Assembly (NCBI GenBank): GCA_021495925.1
Contig: JAKEKT010000018.1
Location: 186,001-250,000, forward strand
DNA: 64,000 nucleotides
Direction: 5' to 3'
Origin: Diplodia intermedia
Lineage: Eukaryota > Ascomycota > Dothideomycetes > Botryosphaeriales > Botryosphaeriaceae
The position numbers and the translations under genes are program-made. A model generated the notes under the pieces. That model was not told where the DNA came from, made no database searches, and saw only the letters and a program-made list of their open reading frames with translations. Below are positions 43,771-53,672 of this stretch, piece by piece. Position 1 is the stretch's first letter, and the number at the start of each line of letters is the position of its first letter.

Positions 43771-45053
43771 TCAATAGCCAGGGATCTCCTGCTCCTTCAG
43801 CTCATCGGGGTGCACCTGACCCAGGGCCTCCCTCCTCGTCGGGGCATTGGGGTCGAAGAACGGCTTCTCGGCCAACGAGGTCACCCTGGTGCCGTGCCTG
43901 GGCTCCCTGTTGGCGTAATCCCAGCTGGCGTTGTGGATGGTGATGCTAAAAGAACATCCGACGTCAGCAAACTCAACCCGACCGACGTCCACTACTCTCG
44001 TGACTTACCGGTTATCCCACAGCGCGCTGGTGCCGGGCGTCCACTTGAACCTCAGCTGGATGTCGACGTTCTTCTCGTAGACGTCGAACAGGTAGTTCAG
44101 CAGGACGTCGCTCTCGGCCTTGTCGAAGCCGACGATGCGGTCCGTCATGGCGCGGTTGACGTACAGGCTCTTCCAGCCGGTGGCGGGGTGCACGCGCACG
44201 AGCGGGTGCACGCGCTCGATCCACTTGGGGCCCTCTTCGGGCCTGTCGCGGTCGAGGTACGAGTGGGCGGAGCGGTAGACGGCGTGCTTGCCGTCGATCA
44301 GCCTGCGGAAGGCGGGCGACAGCTTCTCGTACGCGCTGTAGCCCGACGCCCACAGCGTGTCGCCGCCCGTCGACGGGATCACGTCGTTGTGCAGGTGCGT
44401 GACCCCGGCCGGCTGCCGCTCGTGCACCAGGTCCGTGTGCCAGCGCGAGGCGCCGCCCGGGTTGCGGAAGTTGGACGGCCGCTCCGTCGACTGCAGCTCC
44501 GGCCAGATTACAGTGACTCCCTCGACGCCGGGGACGTGGGGGACTTGGGGCTGGGGGGGATGTCAGAGACCGTTGTCGTTGAGATGGGTAGGCGAATACT
44601 CACGTGAACCTCGATTTCGCCATACCATTCGCCAAGCTCTTTCTGCTGCTGGGGAGAGATGTCCTGGTCTCTGAAGAAGACTACGCTGCGCTCGGCAATC
44701 AACAGGCCGAGTTCATCTTTTTGCTGGGCGGTCAGGTCCTTGAGCTGCAGGCCAACAATCTCGGTGCCGATGTGTGTTGTCAGGTCAATGACCTTCTCGG
44801 CGGCTGAAAGGAGGGCCTTCTTCTCGGGGTCCGCACGGGAGCCCGGGTCGGTGAAGGGGCGGTCATAGTCGCGAATCTTGTAGACATCGTCGAGGAAGAG
44901 CGGACGTGCGGGGCGGTAGGGGTAGCCGTTGGATAGGTCAATGCCGGCCTTCTCCAGCCGCTTGCGCGTCGGCTCTGGGAGCTTCAGAGAGTCCTTACGC
45001 GGCGGAGCAACGTCCTTGATGTCGGCGCGAAATGAGATTGGTGCGGGGGCCAT
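43771..45053 (-). CDS. TauD/TfdA-family Fe(II)/2-oxoglutarate dioxygenase (alpha-ketoglutarate-dependent sulfonate/taurine dioxygenase-like)
   Basis: Members hydroxylate sulfonates such as taurine or related acids, releasing sulfite, with 2-oxoglutarate and O2. Three exons (44604-45053, 44009-44550, 43771-43945) give 388 residues from the first in-frame ATG at 45053. Motifs: TEIVGLQLKDLTAQQKDELG and ERSVVFFRDQDISPQQQ near the N-terminus; metal-binding His-x-Asp in SRWHTDLVHE; TLWASGYSAYEKLSP; and the distal histidine plus the 2-oxoglutarate arginine region across intron 2, ALWDNR/ITIHNASWDY. Fungal Jlp1-type enzymes have the same layout. It diverges from the FMO gene and forms the left end of the accessory cluster. 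Substrate cannot be read. Confidence 0.92.
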
Positions 45054-45928
45054 GGCTGTAGCTGCGAGGAAGGGGGATTTGGAAGATGCCGCCACAGCAA
45101 CTTGGGATGGTGTTATCTGTCTAGATGCTAGGGTTGTTCCGGCTGTTCGCCAACATCACTCTTCTTGATCTCCCCGCTCTTATGTAGGCGCTCGGTGCCG
45201 GCGAGAGGAAGCGTATCGTGTGGCTGCTGCATTGCAGGTCGGCGTCGAGAGGGGTGCGGGGATCACATCATCGTCCCCTCATCACACATCATCTCGCTGA
45301 TTCGTCAGCAGCAAGCGTACCATAACAGACTATACTCGGCTTGTGCCAGCACATTTCTGGGGTTGGGACATGCCCCACCAGTGTTAAGTCCCGGTGTTGG
45401 TCGATCCCCAATGGCGCCATCCTCCTCTAAACCGACGACATGCATCGGCAAGCGGGAGGCTGCCGAACCCCGCCCTGGACTAGCCAATTAACGGCCCAGC
45501 ATTGCTATCTTTGGCACATTGCTTCACCTCGTCGCTTTTCATTTCTCGCTTCGTTTGGTCGGCGACCTTGCGGGCCCACAGTCGGAGCATTGCAACGCGG
45601 TCACGCCAGAAAGCCGCAAGCCCTGGAAATGGTGCGCTTGGTAATGAGAGTTTCATCAAGAGAGGAAGCCCCGCGAGGCGCAGTCTTCAACAGCCGAACG
45701 CCTCACAATCATGGCGGATTGCAACATCTTATCGCGGAGCGGAGGGCCGCCCCTGTGTTCCCTGAGACCATGCGCCGTCGACGCGCCGTCGACCAATTGG
45801 GAATCGGGCGGTCCGGCTCGAGCTTCGCTCCATCACCCAGCCCTTGTGACACTTTCCTCCTCATCCGGAGTCCGAACGGCTGACTTCCGAGTTTCAACAT
45901 CAATCGCGCTGGATTGTTTGATTCTACC
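45054..45928. promoter_or_regulatory. Divergent promoter between TauD-like and FMO-like genes
   Basis: 875 bp between start codons. Contains GATA-type words, for example an AGATAAC (read on the minus strand) near 45115 and a CGATAAG (minus strand) near 45728. No TATA box is clear. Joint control is inferred from layout. Confidence 0.45.
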
Positions 45929-47833
45929 ATGCCTGCAACGCCGGCATCTCACGTTGCCATCATCGGCGCTGGAATCAGCGGCGTCGTCACAGCAGCACAC
46001 CTGAAGAAAGCCGGTGTTGATGTCACCGTTTTCGAACGGACCGGGAAACCAGGAGGCGTCTGGTAAGTCAGAGCGTTGGTGATCTCCGGGACTCTTCAAA
46101 TGGGTTGGTTCGACTACCTGTTTGGCGTGTTACTACTCTTTCATTAGCCGAATGCACTTGCTCAGGTCCACTTCATGCCCCTTCTGTGTGCTTCATCTGG
46201 CCGGATATTCCTTTCACAATCGCGTTTGAAGCCGAAACCCCGTCAACATAGACTCATGAGCGTACAGGGCCTACGATGAACGCCAGCCTCTGGAGCCGGA
46301 CTACCCTTCTGTGGCGGCTTCTGTCGCCTCCGATATTCCCAAGGCGAGATGGCGGGCATCGCAGCAGATTCGAGACGACAGCCAAATGAGCGATCTTGGA
46401 ACAGCACCACCAGGGTCAGTTGTCTTGCAACGGCAGGAAGACCATCGTTGACGAGAATCCCAGGCCCTGTTACCGCGACTTGACAACAAATGTCCACCGG
46501 GATATGATGCAGACGACTCTTCTTCCATTCCCCGAGGGCACAGGCGATTACAGTAACCACTCTGTCATGGCCGCATACATCAGTGAAATCATCAAAGTAG
46601 CAGGTGTTGAGGAGTCGATCCGGTACCGGACTCTTGTGGAAAATGCAACCAAACAAGACAGCAAATGGAAAGTAACAGCGCGAGATCTGACTAGGCAGGA
46701 AAATGGGGGAGAAACCTTCGTACGTACTACACCATCCCGGAGGCAGAAGTTCAATGTGGCTGAGATAGTGCAGGAGTTCGATGCAGTGGTGGTAGCCAAC
46801 GGCCACTACCACGCACCTAGAGTGCCTGACATTCCAGGCCTCGTGGAATGGAAAACACGCTATCCCACCAGAGTGCAGCACTCCAAGTCTTACCGTGTTC
46901 CCGAAGCCTTTGAGGGGAAGGTGAGTTTCTCGGCAAGATGCGCGGCACGAACGGACACTAAATCCAAGACAGAACGTGCTCCTGATCGGGTCGGGAACGT
47001 CGTCGACAGATATTGCCAAGGAAATATCGCCATACGCAAAGAGCATCTGGCAGACGTCGAGAGGAGGCGACTTCGACTTCCCGGCGACAGTGTTGCCTGC
47101 CAATGCCAAGCGGATCGGTGATGTTGCGTCATTCGATCTCCCTGCAGCAGATGCCGACGTCCTTTCGGGGTCTGACACCGGGTCGGATACGGGAAGCTCG
47201 TCAGGATCAGATGCGTCAGAGCGCAGCGGGGCGATTCCAGGAACGATTACGCTGAAGTCCGGGCACAAGCTGTGCGATATCGACCACGTGATTGTCGCAA
47301 CTGGATACCACGTCACGCTCCCTTTCTTGCGTTCTCACCACCGGGATGACCTTCGACCGGAAGAGGCAGACGACAAGGTCATCGTGACGGATGGGTCGCA
47401 GTACCACAACCTGCACAAGGACATCTGGTACATAGCGGATCCGAGCCTGGTTTTCATAGGCGTGCCGTACTTCACAGCGACCTACTCGCTGTTTGAGTTC
47501 CAGGCAAAGTTTGTGGCGGCAGTGCTTTCGGGCGGGGCTACTCTGCCCAGCGAAGAGGAGATGCGGAAGGAGTACCAGGCCAGGGTTCAGGCCAAGGGGT
47601 ACGGCAAGAAGTTCAACTCGCTCAAGTTTGTGGAGATCGAGTACGTGAACGAGATACTCGGCTGGATCAACAAGCAGCTGGTCGAGCGCGGCAGACAGCC
47701 CATTGCTCCGCACACGCCGGCGTTTGTGGCTGCAAAGGAAGGCGTGTACGAGAGGGTCAAGAGCCTGCTGGGCGGGGGGAGAGGATCGCAGCCGGCGCCT
47801 CAGGTGCCTGACGAGTGGTTCCCGGCATGTTAG
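45929..47833 (+). CDS. FMO-type flavin-dependent monooxygenase
   Basis: FAD/NADPH enzyme that oxygenates N or S nucleophiles, or ketones if Baeyer-Villiger-like. Four exons (45929-46062, 46268-46414, 46464-46920, 46973-47833) give 532 residues. FAD-binding GxGxxG: HVAIIGAGISGVVTAAHLKK with VTVFERTGKPGGVW. Second Rossmann motif: NVLLIGSGTSSTDIAKEISP. Also VVVANGHYHAPRVPDIPG, HVIVATGYHVTLPFL and a conserved QAKFVAAVLSG tail. The FMO fingerprint FxGxxxHxxxY is only loosely matched around VQHSKSY, so class B placement is by overall layout. A Ser/Asp/Gly-rich insert (about residues 305-340) is unusual. Intron 1 is long (205 nt) for this window. Confidence 0.88.
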
Positions 47834-48627
47834 ACGTAGAGACAGATAGGTAGATCAGTATTCTCTCGGTGATTTGGCAGTGACGCAGGCGGTCTTCGCT
47901 TAGATTGCCTGATGCGTGATAGGCCCAAAGTCGTGGCCGCTCGCGTCGCCGCTCCCCGCCCAAACACACCACAGACACTTCAACGCTGGGCTGCCTGAGT
48001 TGCCGCTGCCACACCATGTGCAACCGTCGCGTGCATGCCTGCCGCTTGTCATGTCTGCGCCGGTGCTTACTTCCCCGCGCGGGTTGTAGCCGGTAAACAC
48101 CGCAAAGGCCGAGGGCACGCAACTAACTGGGTCGCACGCCATCCACGCCCCGATGCTCGTCACTACTATGCCTGCCACATCTTTGGCTAGACGCTGTCCG
48201 CCCGTGCCGCAGCTCGTCCCGCCAGGAAGCTTCAGCCGGACTCACACTAAAGGCTTGGTCATGGCCTCGTAATCCAGAGTGGGCCCTTTTTGCGCCGGCA
48301 TATCGCGCAGGGCAGTCATCTGCCGACTCGCGCTCGGCCATTCCCAGCCTGGTCGTGTCTCTGATATCGGCGTCCACTCGAGCCCCAGGTCCCCGAGCTG
48401 CTGGAGGGTGCATAAAACAACATCAAGCACGCAATACTGCTGGCACATGGTGCCTCGCCACCCTCACAGATCAGGCTCGCCCGCCTCGCGCTTTGCAGGC
48501 CTTGGCCGGTTAAGTACTTCGTCGCTCAGATGTAGCCAAGTTCACTGCTTTATCTTGGGCCCGGCCGTCCAAACACTTGGTTGCAGATCCCCTCCAGACT
48601 GCGCGACCTGTCAAGCCCTGCCTGAAC
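47834..48627. other. Intergenic between FMO and MFS genes
   Basis: 794 bp, no gene supported; minus-strand frames at 47757-48448 have no recognisable content. Presumed promoter of the MFS gene. Confidence 0.4.
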
Positions 48628-50517
48628 ATGCCGGAGCCTCAGGACCAGGAGCGTGGTCATGCCACCCAGAAGACGGACGAAGTGGTCGCAAAAGACGTCA
48701 AGCTGAGCTGGAAAGGAATCCTATGGGACACGTTCGACAAATCTCCCGAAGAGCGGAGGTTCCTTGGCAAATTGGATGCTGCTCTGTTGAGTTTTGCGTC
48801 TCTTGGTAAGAGCCACCCAGCTGTCGCACACACGAGCCCTCTAACGCATTCAGGCTATTTCATCAAGTACCTGGACCAGCAGAATATCAACTCGGCCTTC
48901 GTGTCGGGCATGAAAGAAGACTTGGGCCTCTATGGCGAACAGCTTAATATCATGCAGACGTGCTGGACCGTGGGCTACGTGATTGGCCAGCTGCCGAGCA
49001 ACATTCTCCTGACCAAACTTCGGCCCTCACGATGGATCCCTGCCGCCGAGGTGCTCTGGACGATACTCACCTTCTGTTTGTCCAGATGTTCAACGGCCAA
49101 ACAGATCTACGTGCTACGCTTCTTCATCGGTATGTTTCTTTGGTCTCGGCGTCACCCAACCCTGCTGATCCTTGACTTTAGGTCTTGCGGAAAGTACCTT
49201 TTATCCGGGGATGCAATATATCATTGGCAGGTAAGTCTCCCGGTTGCTCGACAAAGATTGTGTCCGTTAAGTCCGAGTGTAGCTGGTATCGAAAAGACGA
49301 GCTTGCCAAGAGAAGTTGTATTTTCCACACAAGCAGCGCCATCGCATCCATGTTCTCCGGCTATCTCATGGCTGCTGTCTATCACCTCGGTGGCAAAGGG
49401 GGATACAAGGGATGGCAATGGTACGTCCTCATGTACGCATGCAGTCATGCCCAATGCTAACGCCTTTTCGCAGGCTGTTTATTGTCGACGGCATTATTTC
49501 ACTCCCCATTGCGCTGGCTGGCTTTTTTGTGCTTCCAGACGTCCCCGAAATCTCCAAGCCATTCTACCTTACAAAGGAAGAGGTGGCTTATGCGCAGAAG
49601 CGGATGCAGCTGGAGGGTCGGAAGCAGCGTGAGCCGTACACGAAAGCCAAGGTCAAGAAGATTTTGTCGTCATGGCACATTTGGGTGCTCACCCTGCTCT
49701 ACATGTGAGTGCATTAAAATTGGTTCAACAAACAGACAGCTGATCAACAGACAGTGCGTTCAACAACGGAAACATGTCTGCCCAGCCTGCCTTTGCTCAG
49801 TGGCTCAAAGCAAGCACAGACCCCAAGTACTCGGTGGGACAGATCAATGCCTACCCAACGACCACGTACGCCGTGGCAGTAGTCTCGACTTTGATCTACG
49901 CATGGTCTTCGGACACGTATCTGAAGGGATCCCGTTGGCCACCAATGATATTCGCAGGAGTAGGTCGTCCACTTTCACACGAGACTGCCACATGCTAACT
50001 CGACTCAGACCTGGAACATCATTGTTTACACATCGCTGGCCGTATGGGACATCCCGGACGGGTGGCACTGGGCCTGTTACATCTTGGCAGGTCTCAACAG
50101 TGGCCTTTCCGGCCTGTGCATGTCGTGAGTAACCACGTCTACGTTCTCGGCGAAGGCTAACCAACCTCACTCGCCAGGTGGGCCCACGAGATCTGCGCCG
50201 GAGACAACGAGGAACGAGCGATTGTCATCGGCAGCATGAACCAAATGGCCTACGTTATCCAGGCTTGGCTACCCCTCATCGTGTGGAAGCAGACGGACGC
50301 GCCACAGTACCGCAAAGGTTTCATCACCGTCGCCGTCATTGGCGGGCCGCTGTTGATCTGCAGCGCCCTCACGACGCTGGTCTTGCACAACCGGGAGAAG
50401 GCGCAGAAGGCGAAGAAGGGGTACGGCTCCGGATCGGAAGATGGCGAACAGGGTGAGACTCCGTCGCCCCAGCTGTTTACTGTTGATGTCAAGGGTGCGG
50501 GGGAGGCTAAGGCTTAA
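48628..50517 (+). CDS. MFS transporter, anion:cation symporter (Dal5/allantoate permease-like) family, copy 1
   Basis: Twelve-helix plasma-membrane transporter. Eight exons (48628-48805, 48854-49129, 49182-49230, 49283-49420, 49474-49704, 49755-49959, 50009-50124, 50178-50517) sum to 510 residues with every junction in frame. Markers of the ACS family: FIKYLDQQNINSAFVSGMKE, NIMQTCWTVGYVIGQLPSNI, GLAESTFYPGMQYIIGSWYR, KRSCIFHTSSAIASMFSGYL, LFIVDGIISLPIALAGFFVL. C-terminal half: VGQINAYPTTTYAVAVVSTL and EERAIVIGSMNQMAYVIQAW. Family substrates include allantoate, pantothenate, nicotinate and other organic anions. Convergent with a second transporter of the same family. Confidence 0.92.
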
Positions 50518-51057
50518 GTCGCTTTGGTTGGTGTGATGCTGAGACAACCCTTTGTGCAACGCAGAATGGCTTCTCGGAGAGCAAGAGCAACCACCAAAGG
50601 GTGGCCCGTCCACTCTGGAGACTGCGGGTTGAGTGGGAAGGTGGCGGTAAAAGATTCACTGCAGAAGAGGACGGCTGGTATAGACGAGCCAAATGAAAAG
50701 AGCGATCAGATCATAACGGGTCCCCCAACGCTGGTTGTACGAATGCCTTCACACCGGGAAGCCCCACGTTAACGGGTAACATGAGAAGAACCACCTCGTT
50801 CGTTTCGCCTTCTGTACATTTTCAAGAAAGGGCAATCCGTCGTACTTGCGTATGGGCATTCTGCAATTGTACATGTGGATATCCGCATATCATCAAAACC
50901 TACATACGCCTGGATATTTGCTTCAGCTACCCACAAGCGGAGGACACGATACCTAGTGCAATGGACAAGGGGATTTTGCATCCTATCAGCAGAGATAAAT
51001 GAGGGACTCAGCTCTGGCATTTGGAGAAACAGGACTTCCTTAGCTCTACTCCTTCCC
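50518..51057. other. Spacer between two convergent MFS genes
   Basis: 540 bp of 3' flanking DNA; no gene seen. Confidence 0.45.
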
Positions 51058-52846
51058 TTACACAAACCACCTCCACCTCACATCCTTGGAACCGCCCACC
51101 AACTCGCTCAACCTCACGTCCTTGCTGACCAGCTTCCTCCCCATCGCCCGATCCCTCCTCGCATTATCCCACGACATCCACCACCGCAGCGCCAGAATCA
51201 ACAACATGCCCACGCCCTCGAACCCGGCGGCGGTGCCCAAGAACGGCAGGTACCTCGGGGCGTCCTCGGCCCTGAACGTCATGCTCGCGACGATGCCGCC
51301 GCTGTTGGCGGCGCCGGTCAGGAAGCTCATGACGTAGATGCGGCCGTTCTCGGTGTGCATGTTGGAGGCGTGCCAGGAGTGGAAGAGGACGGTGGGGGTC
51401 ATGGCGCCGCCGCACAGCAGGAAGCAGGCGAAGTAGGCGACGGGCACGTGCTCGGTCGGGTCGAGCGCGAGCAGGATGATCCAGCCGACGAAGGTGACGA
51501 GCAGCGCGAAGACGAGGTGCCCGCTGCGCTCGCGGAACACGTCGGACGAGCGCGCGATGCAGAGCAGCACGAGCGCGCCCACGACGTTGGGCGCCACCGT
51601 GTACAGGTTCGTCTTGAGCGTCGGGAAGCCCATCAGCTGCACGATCTGCGGCAGGAAGGAGCCCACGGCGCTGCCCGAGGTGCCGTAGCAGAGCCCGATG
51701 AGGGCCCAGGCGTAGCTGTTGGTTGGGAGGGAGGGAGAGAGTCAGCCAGAGGTGTTTGCGGGAAAAGGTATGTTGGATTCGCAAACGTACACTTGCCACG
51801 ACTTGAAGGGTTGCATGCCCTCGCGGAAGTCCCATGCGGACCCGACGTCGGACGTTGAGTCTCTTTCGCCGCGCAGAACGCACAGCTCTTTCTCGGCTGG
51901 GGTCAGCCATCGGCAGGTCCAGGGATTCTTCGGCAGGATGAAGCCGGCGAGCAGAGCGATCAGCACCGTCAGTCCTCCTTCAATCAGGAAAAGGTACTGC
52001 CAGCCATGCAGCGCTCCACCAATCTGAAATACTCCGTAGGAGATGAGTCCCGACACCGCCGAAGAGAGGACTGTTGACGAGTACCACTGTCTCACAATCA
52101 GCAAGCGATCAGGGGCACTCGGCGTGCAAGCTTACGATGGCGAAGCGGGTGGCAAGTTCTCCACGGGTGTAGAAGGTGCTCATGTAAAACTGTGTTCGCA
52201 TCAGTAACCGAGAACGCTCAAATGACAACATGTTAAGGTGAAGGTACCATTGCACATGGGGCGAATCCGGCTTCGGCAATTCCCAGTAGAATCCTCACAA
52301 CCAAGATCTGCAGGTAGCTAAGGTCAGCCAAGCTCACCAAGTCCGAAAGCCAAGCCGCTGTGGCTTGATCCGACAACAGGGGAGCCTTACCTGGGCAAAG
52401 TTCTTGCACGCAGCGCAGATCATGGCCATGGTGCCCCAGCACAACATGAAGCCGACCAAAAAGAACTTCGGCTCGAACTTCCGGGTGACCAGGTTCGCGG
52501 GGAGACAGAGGCCGCAGAACGGAACGTAGAAGACCATGACCAGGATGGAGTACTGGTTGTTCACGAAGCCGAGATCCACGTCCATGCCGTCGGTTTTGGC
52601 GTTGCCGAGGTTGCTGCGGTCGATGCTGTTGAAGAAGTACATGAAGAAGATCATGACCATGACAAGAAGGTCGAACTTTCGGACCAGCTTACGCTCGGCG
52701 GCCGCGTCGATCTGAGGCAAGATGGTGGAGACATGGCCAGTGTCGAGATCCGGCACATCTTTGCCGGGTGGGATGGTTCCATACTCGATTCGGGACGGGT
52801 CTTTGACGCTGGCAGGATCGCCGTCGGAGCTTTTGGGGAGGTGCAT
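51058..52846 (-). CDS. MFS transporter, anion:cation symporter family, copy 2
   Basis: About 500 residues in five exons starting at the ATG at 52846 (MHLPKSSDGDPASVKDPSRI; exon 1 is 52391-52846). ACS-family landmarks: FFMYFFNSIDRSNLGNAKTD, NQYSILVMVFYVPFCGLCLP, VVRILLGIAEAGFAPCAM/FY, YSSTVLSSAVSGLISYGVFQ, YLFLIEGGLTVLIALLAGF and WTCRWLTPAEKEL. After KSWQV/YAWALIGLCYGTSG the second half has VGSFLPQIVQLMGFPTLKTN and a NMHTENGRIYVMSFLTGAAN segment. Divergent subtype from copy 1 (low similarity), so not a recent duplicate. It shares a promoter region with the double oxidase to its right, which suggests it imports that enzyme's substrate. Confidence 0.9.
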
Positions 52847-53672
52847 TGGTAGACTGCGGTCCGGCCTTGAGGCGTGGCTCAGGGCGAACTGATTCCGAGG
52901 AAGACAGCGAGGGAATAAGCAAGTTCAGTCCCGCCGACCAAGAGTGGTTGGAACGGCGTTGGTCTTATAAGGGGCAAGCATAGAGCGGCAGTAAGGCTTA
53001 TCATATCATTGGAGAATGGGGTGTGTCGGGTGTGATAGCAGATCCATCGTTTAAACGCAACGCGGGGTTACAAGCCTGCGTGTCTGCATGAGCAGTATCC
53101 CTCTCCGATGCAGCGTGCGGAGAGAGCAGATCGCATAAAACATGCCTGTTGCCCCCAAGGAAGCATCTTTACACGGAAGCCGACCGAAGGCGAGGGCCAC
53201 GACAAGAGCTATCCAGAAGATCAATGTCTTTGCTTTCTGTCGAGTGTCTAGTAAACCGGTTCCTTCAACGCCAGATGGGATCTTGCAATGATAAAGAGAC
53301 GAGGTGGCATTGTAGTTGATAGGCTGATAGATGCAGCGCCGAGACGTGTTGGACCTTCCCTGAGATGCTTCGCTGGCGCCTGTCGTGCAGAGCGCATCAA
53401 GAGTGGGCGAGCTCCCGGCAGTCCGTGCCGTATCGGGAAAGTGGTTGCCCCATCACGGCCCATCACACATGGAGCTGGCGGCGACGATATTTCGTATTCG
53501 GGATGGCATGGGGCTGCCCCCCGCGAAATCTCCGCTTTTGATCCATCAACGATGCAATCACCACGAACCCTCCGGCCTTCGGCTTCTCGAAGTCGACATC
53601 GTGGCGTGATCTGCCGGCCCCTACGTATATATTGCTAACAGGGTGGTGGTTTCGCCAAATTACCGCGCGAAC
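52847..53672. promoter_or_regulatory. Divergent promoter between MFS copy 2 and the double FAD oxidase, with GATA motifs
   Basis: 826 bp. HGATAR words: TGATAAG on the minus strand at 52997-53003; TGATAG at 53033-53038; TGATAA at 53289-53294; TGATAG at 53317-53322 and again at 53325-53330. TATA-like elements: TTATAA at 52965-52970 for the transporter and TATATA near 53626, about 45 bp before the oxidase ATG. HGATAR is the site of AreA/Nit2 nitrogen regulators; the clustering is suggestive, not proof. Confidence 0.5.

Noticed and set aside
50875..51858. 327-codon plus-strand frame
   Set aside because: Antisense to the last exon of MFS copy 2.
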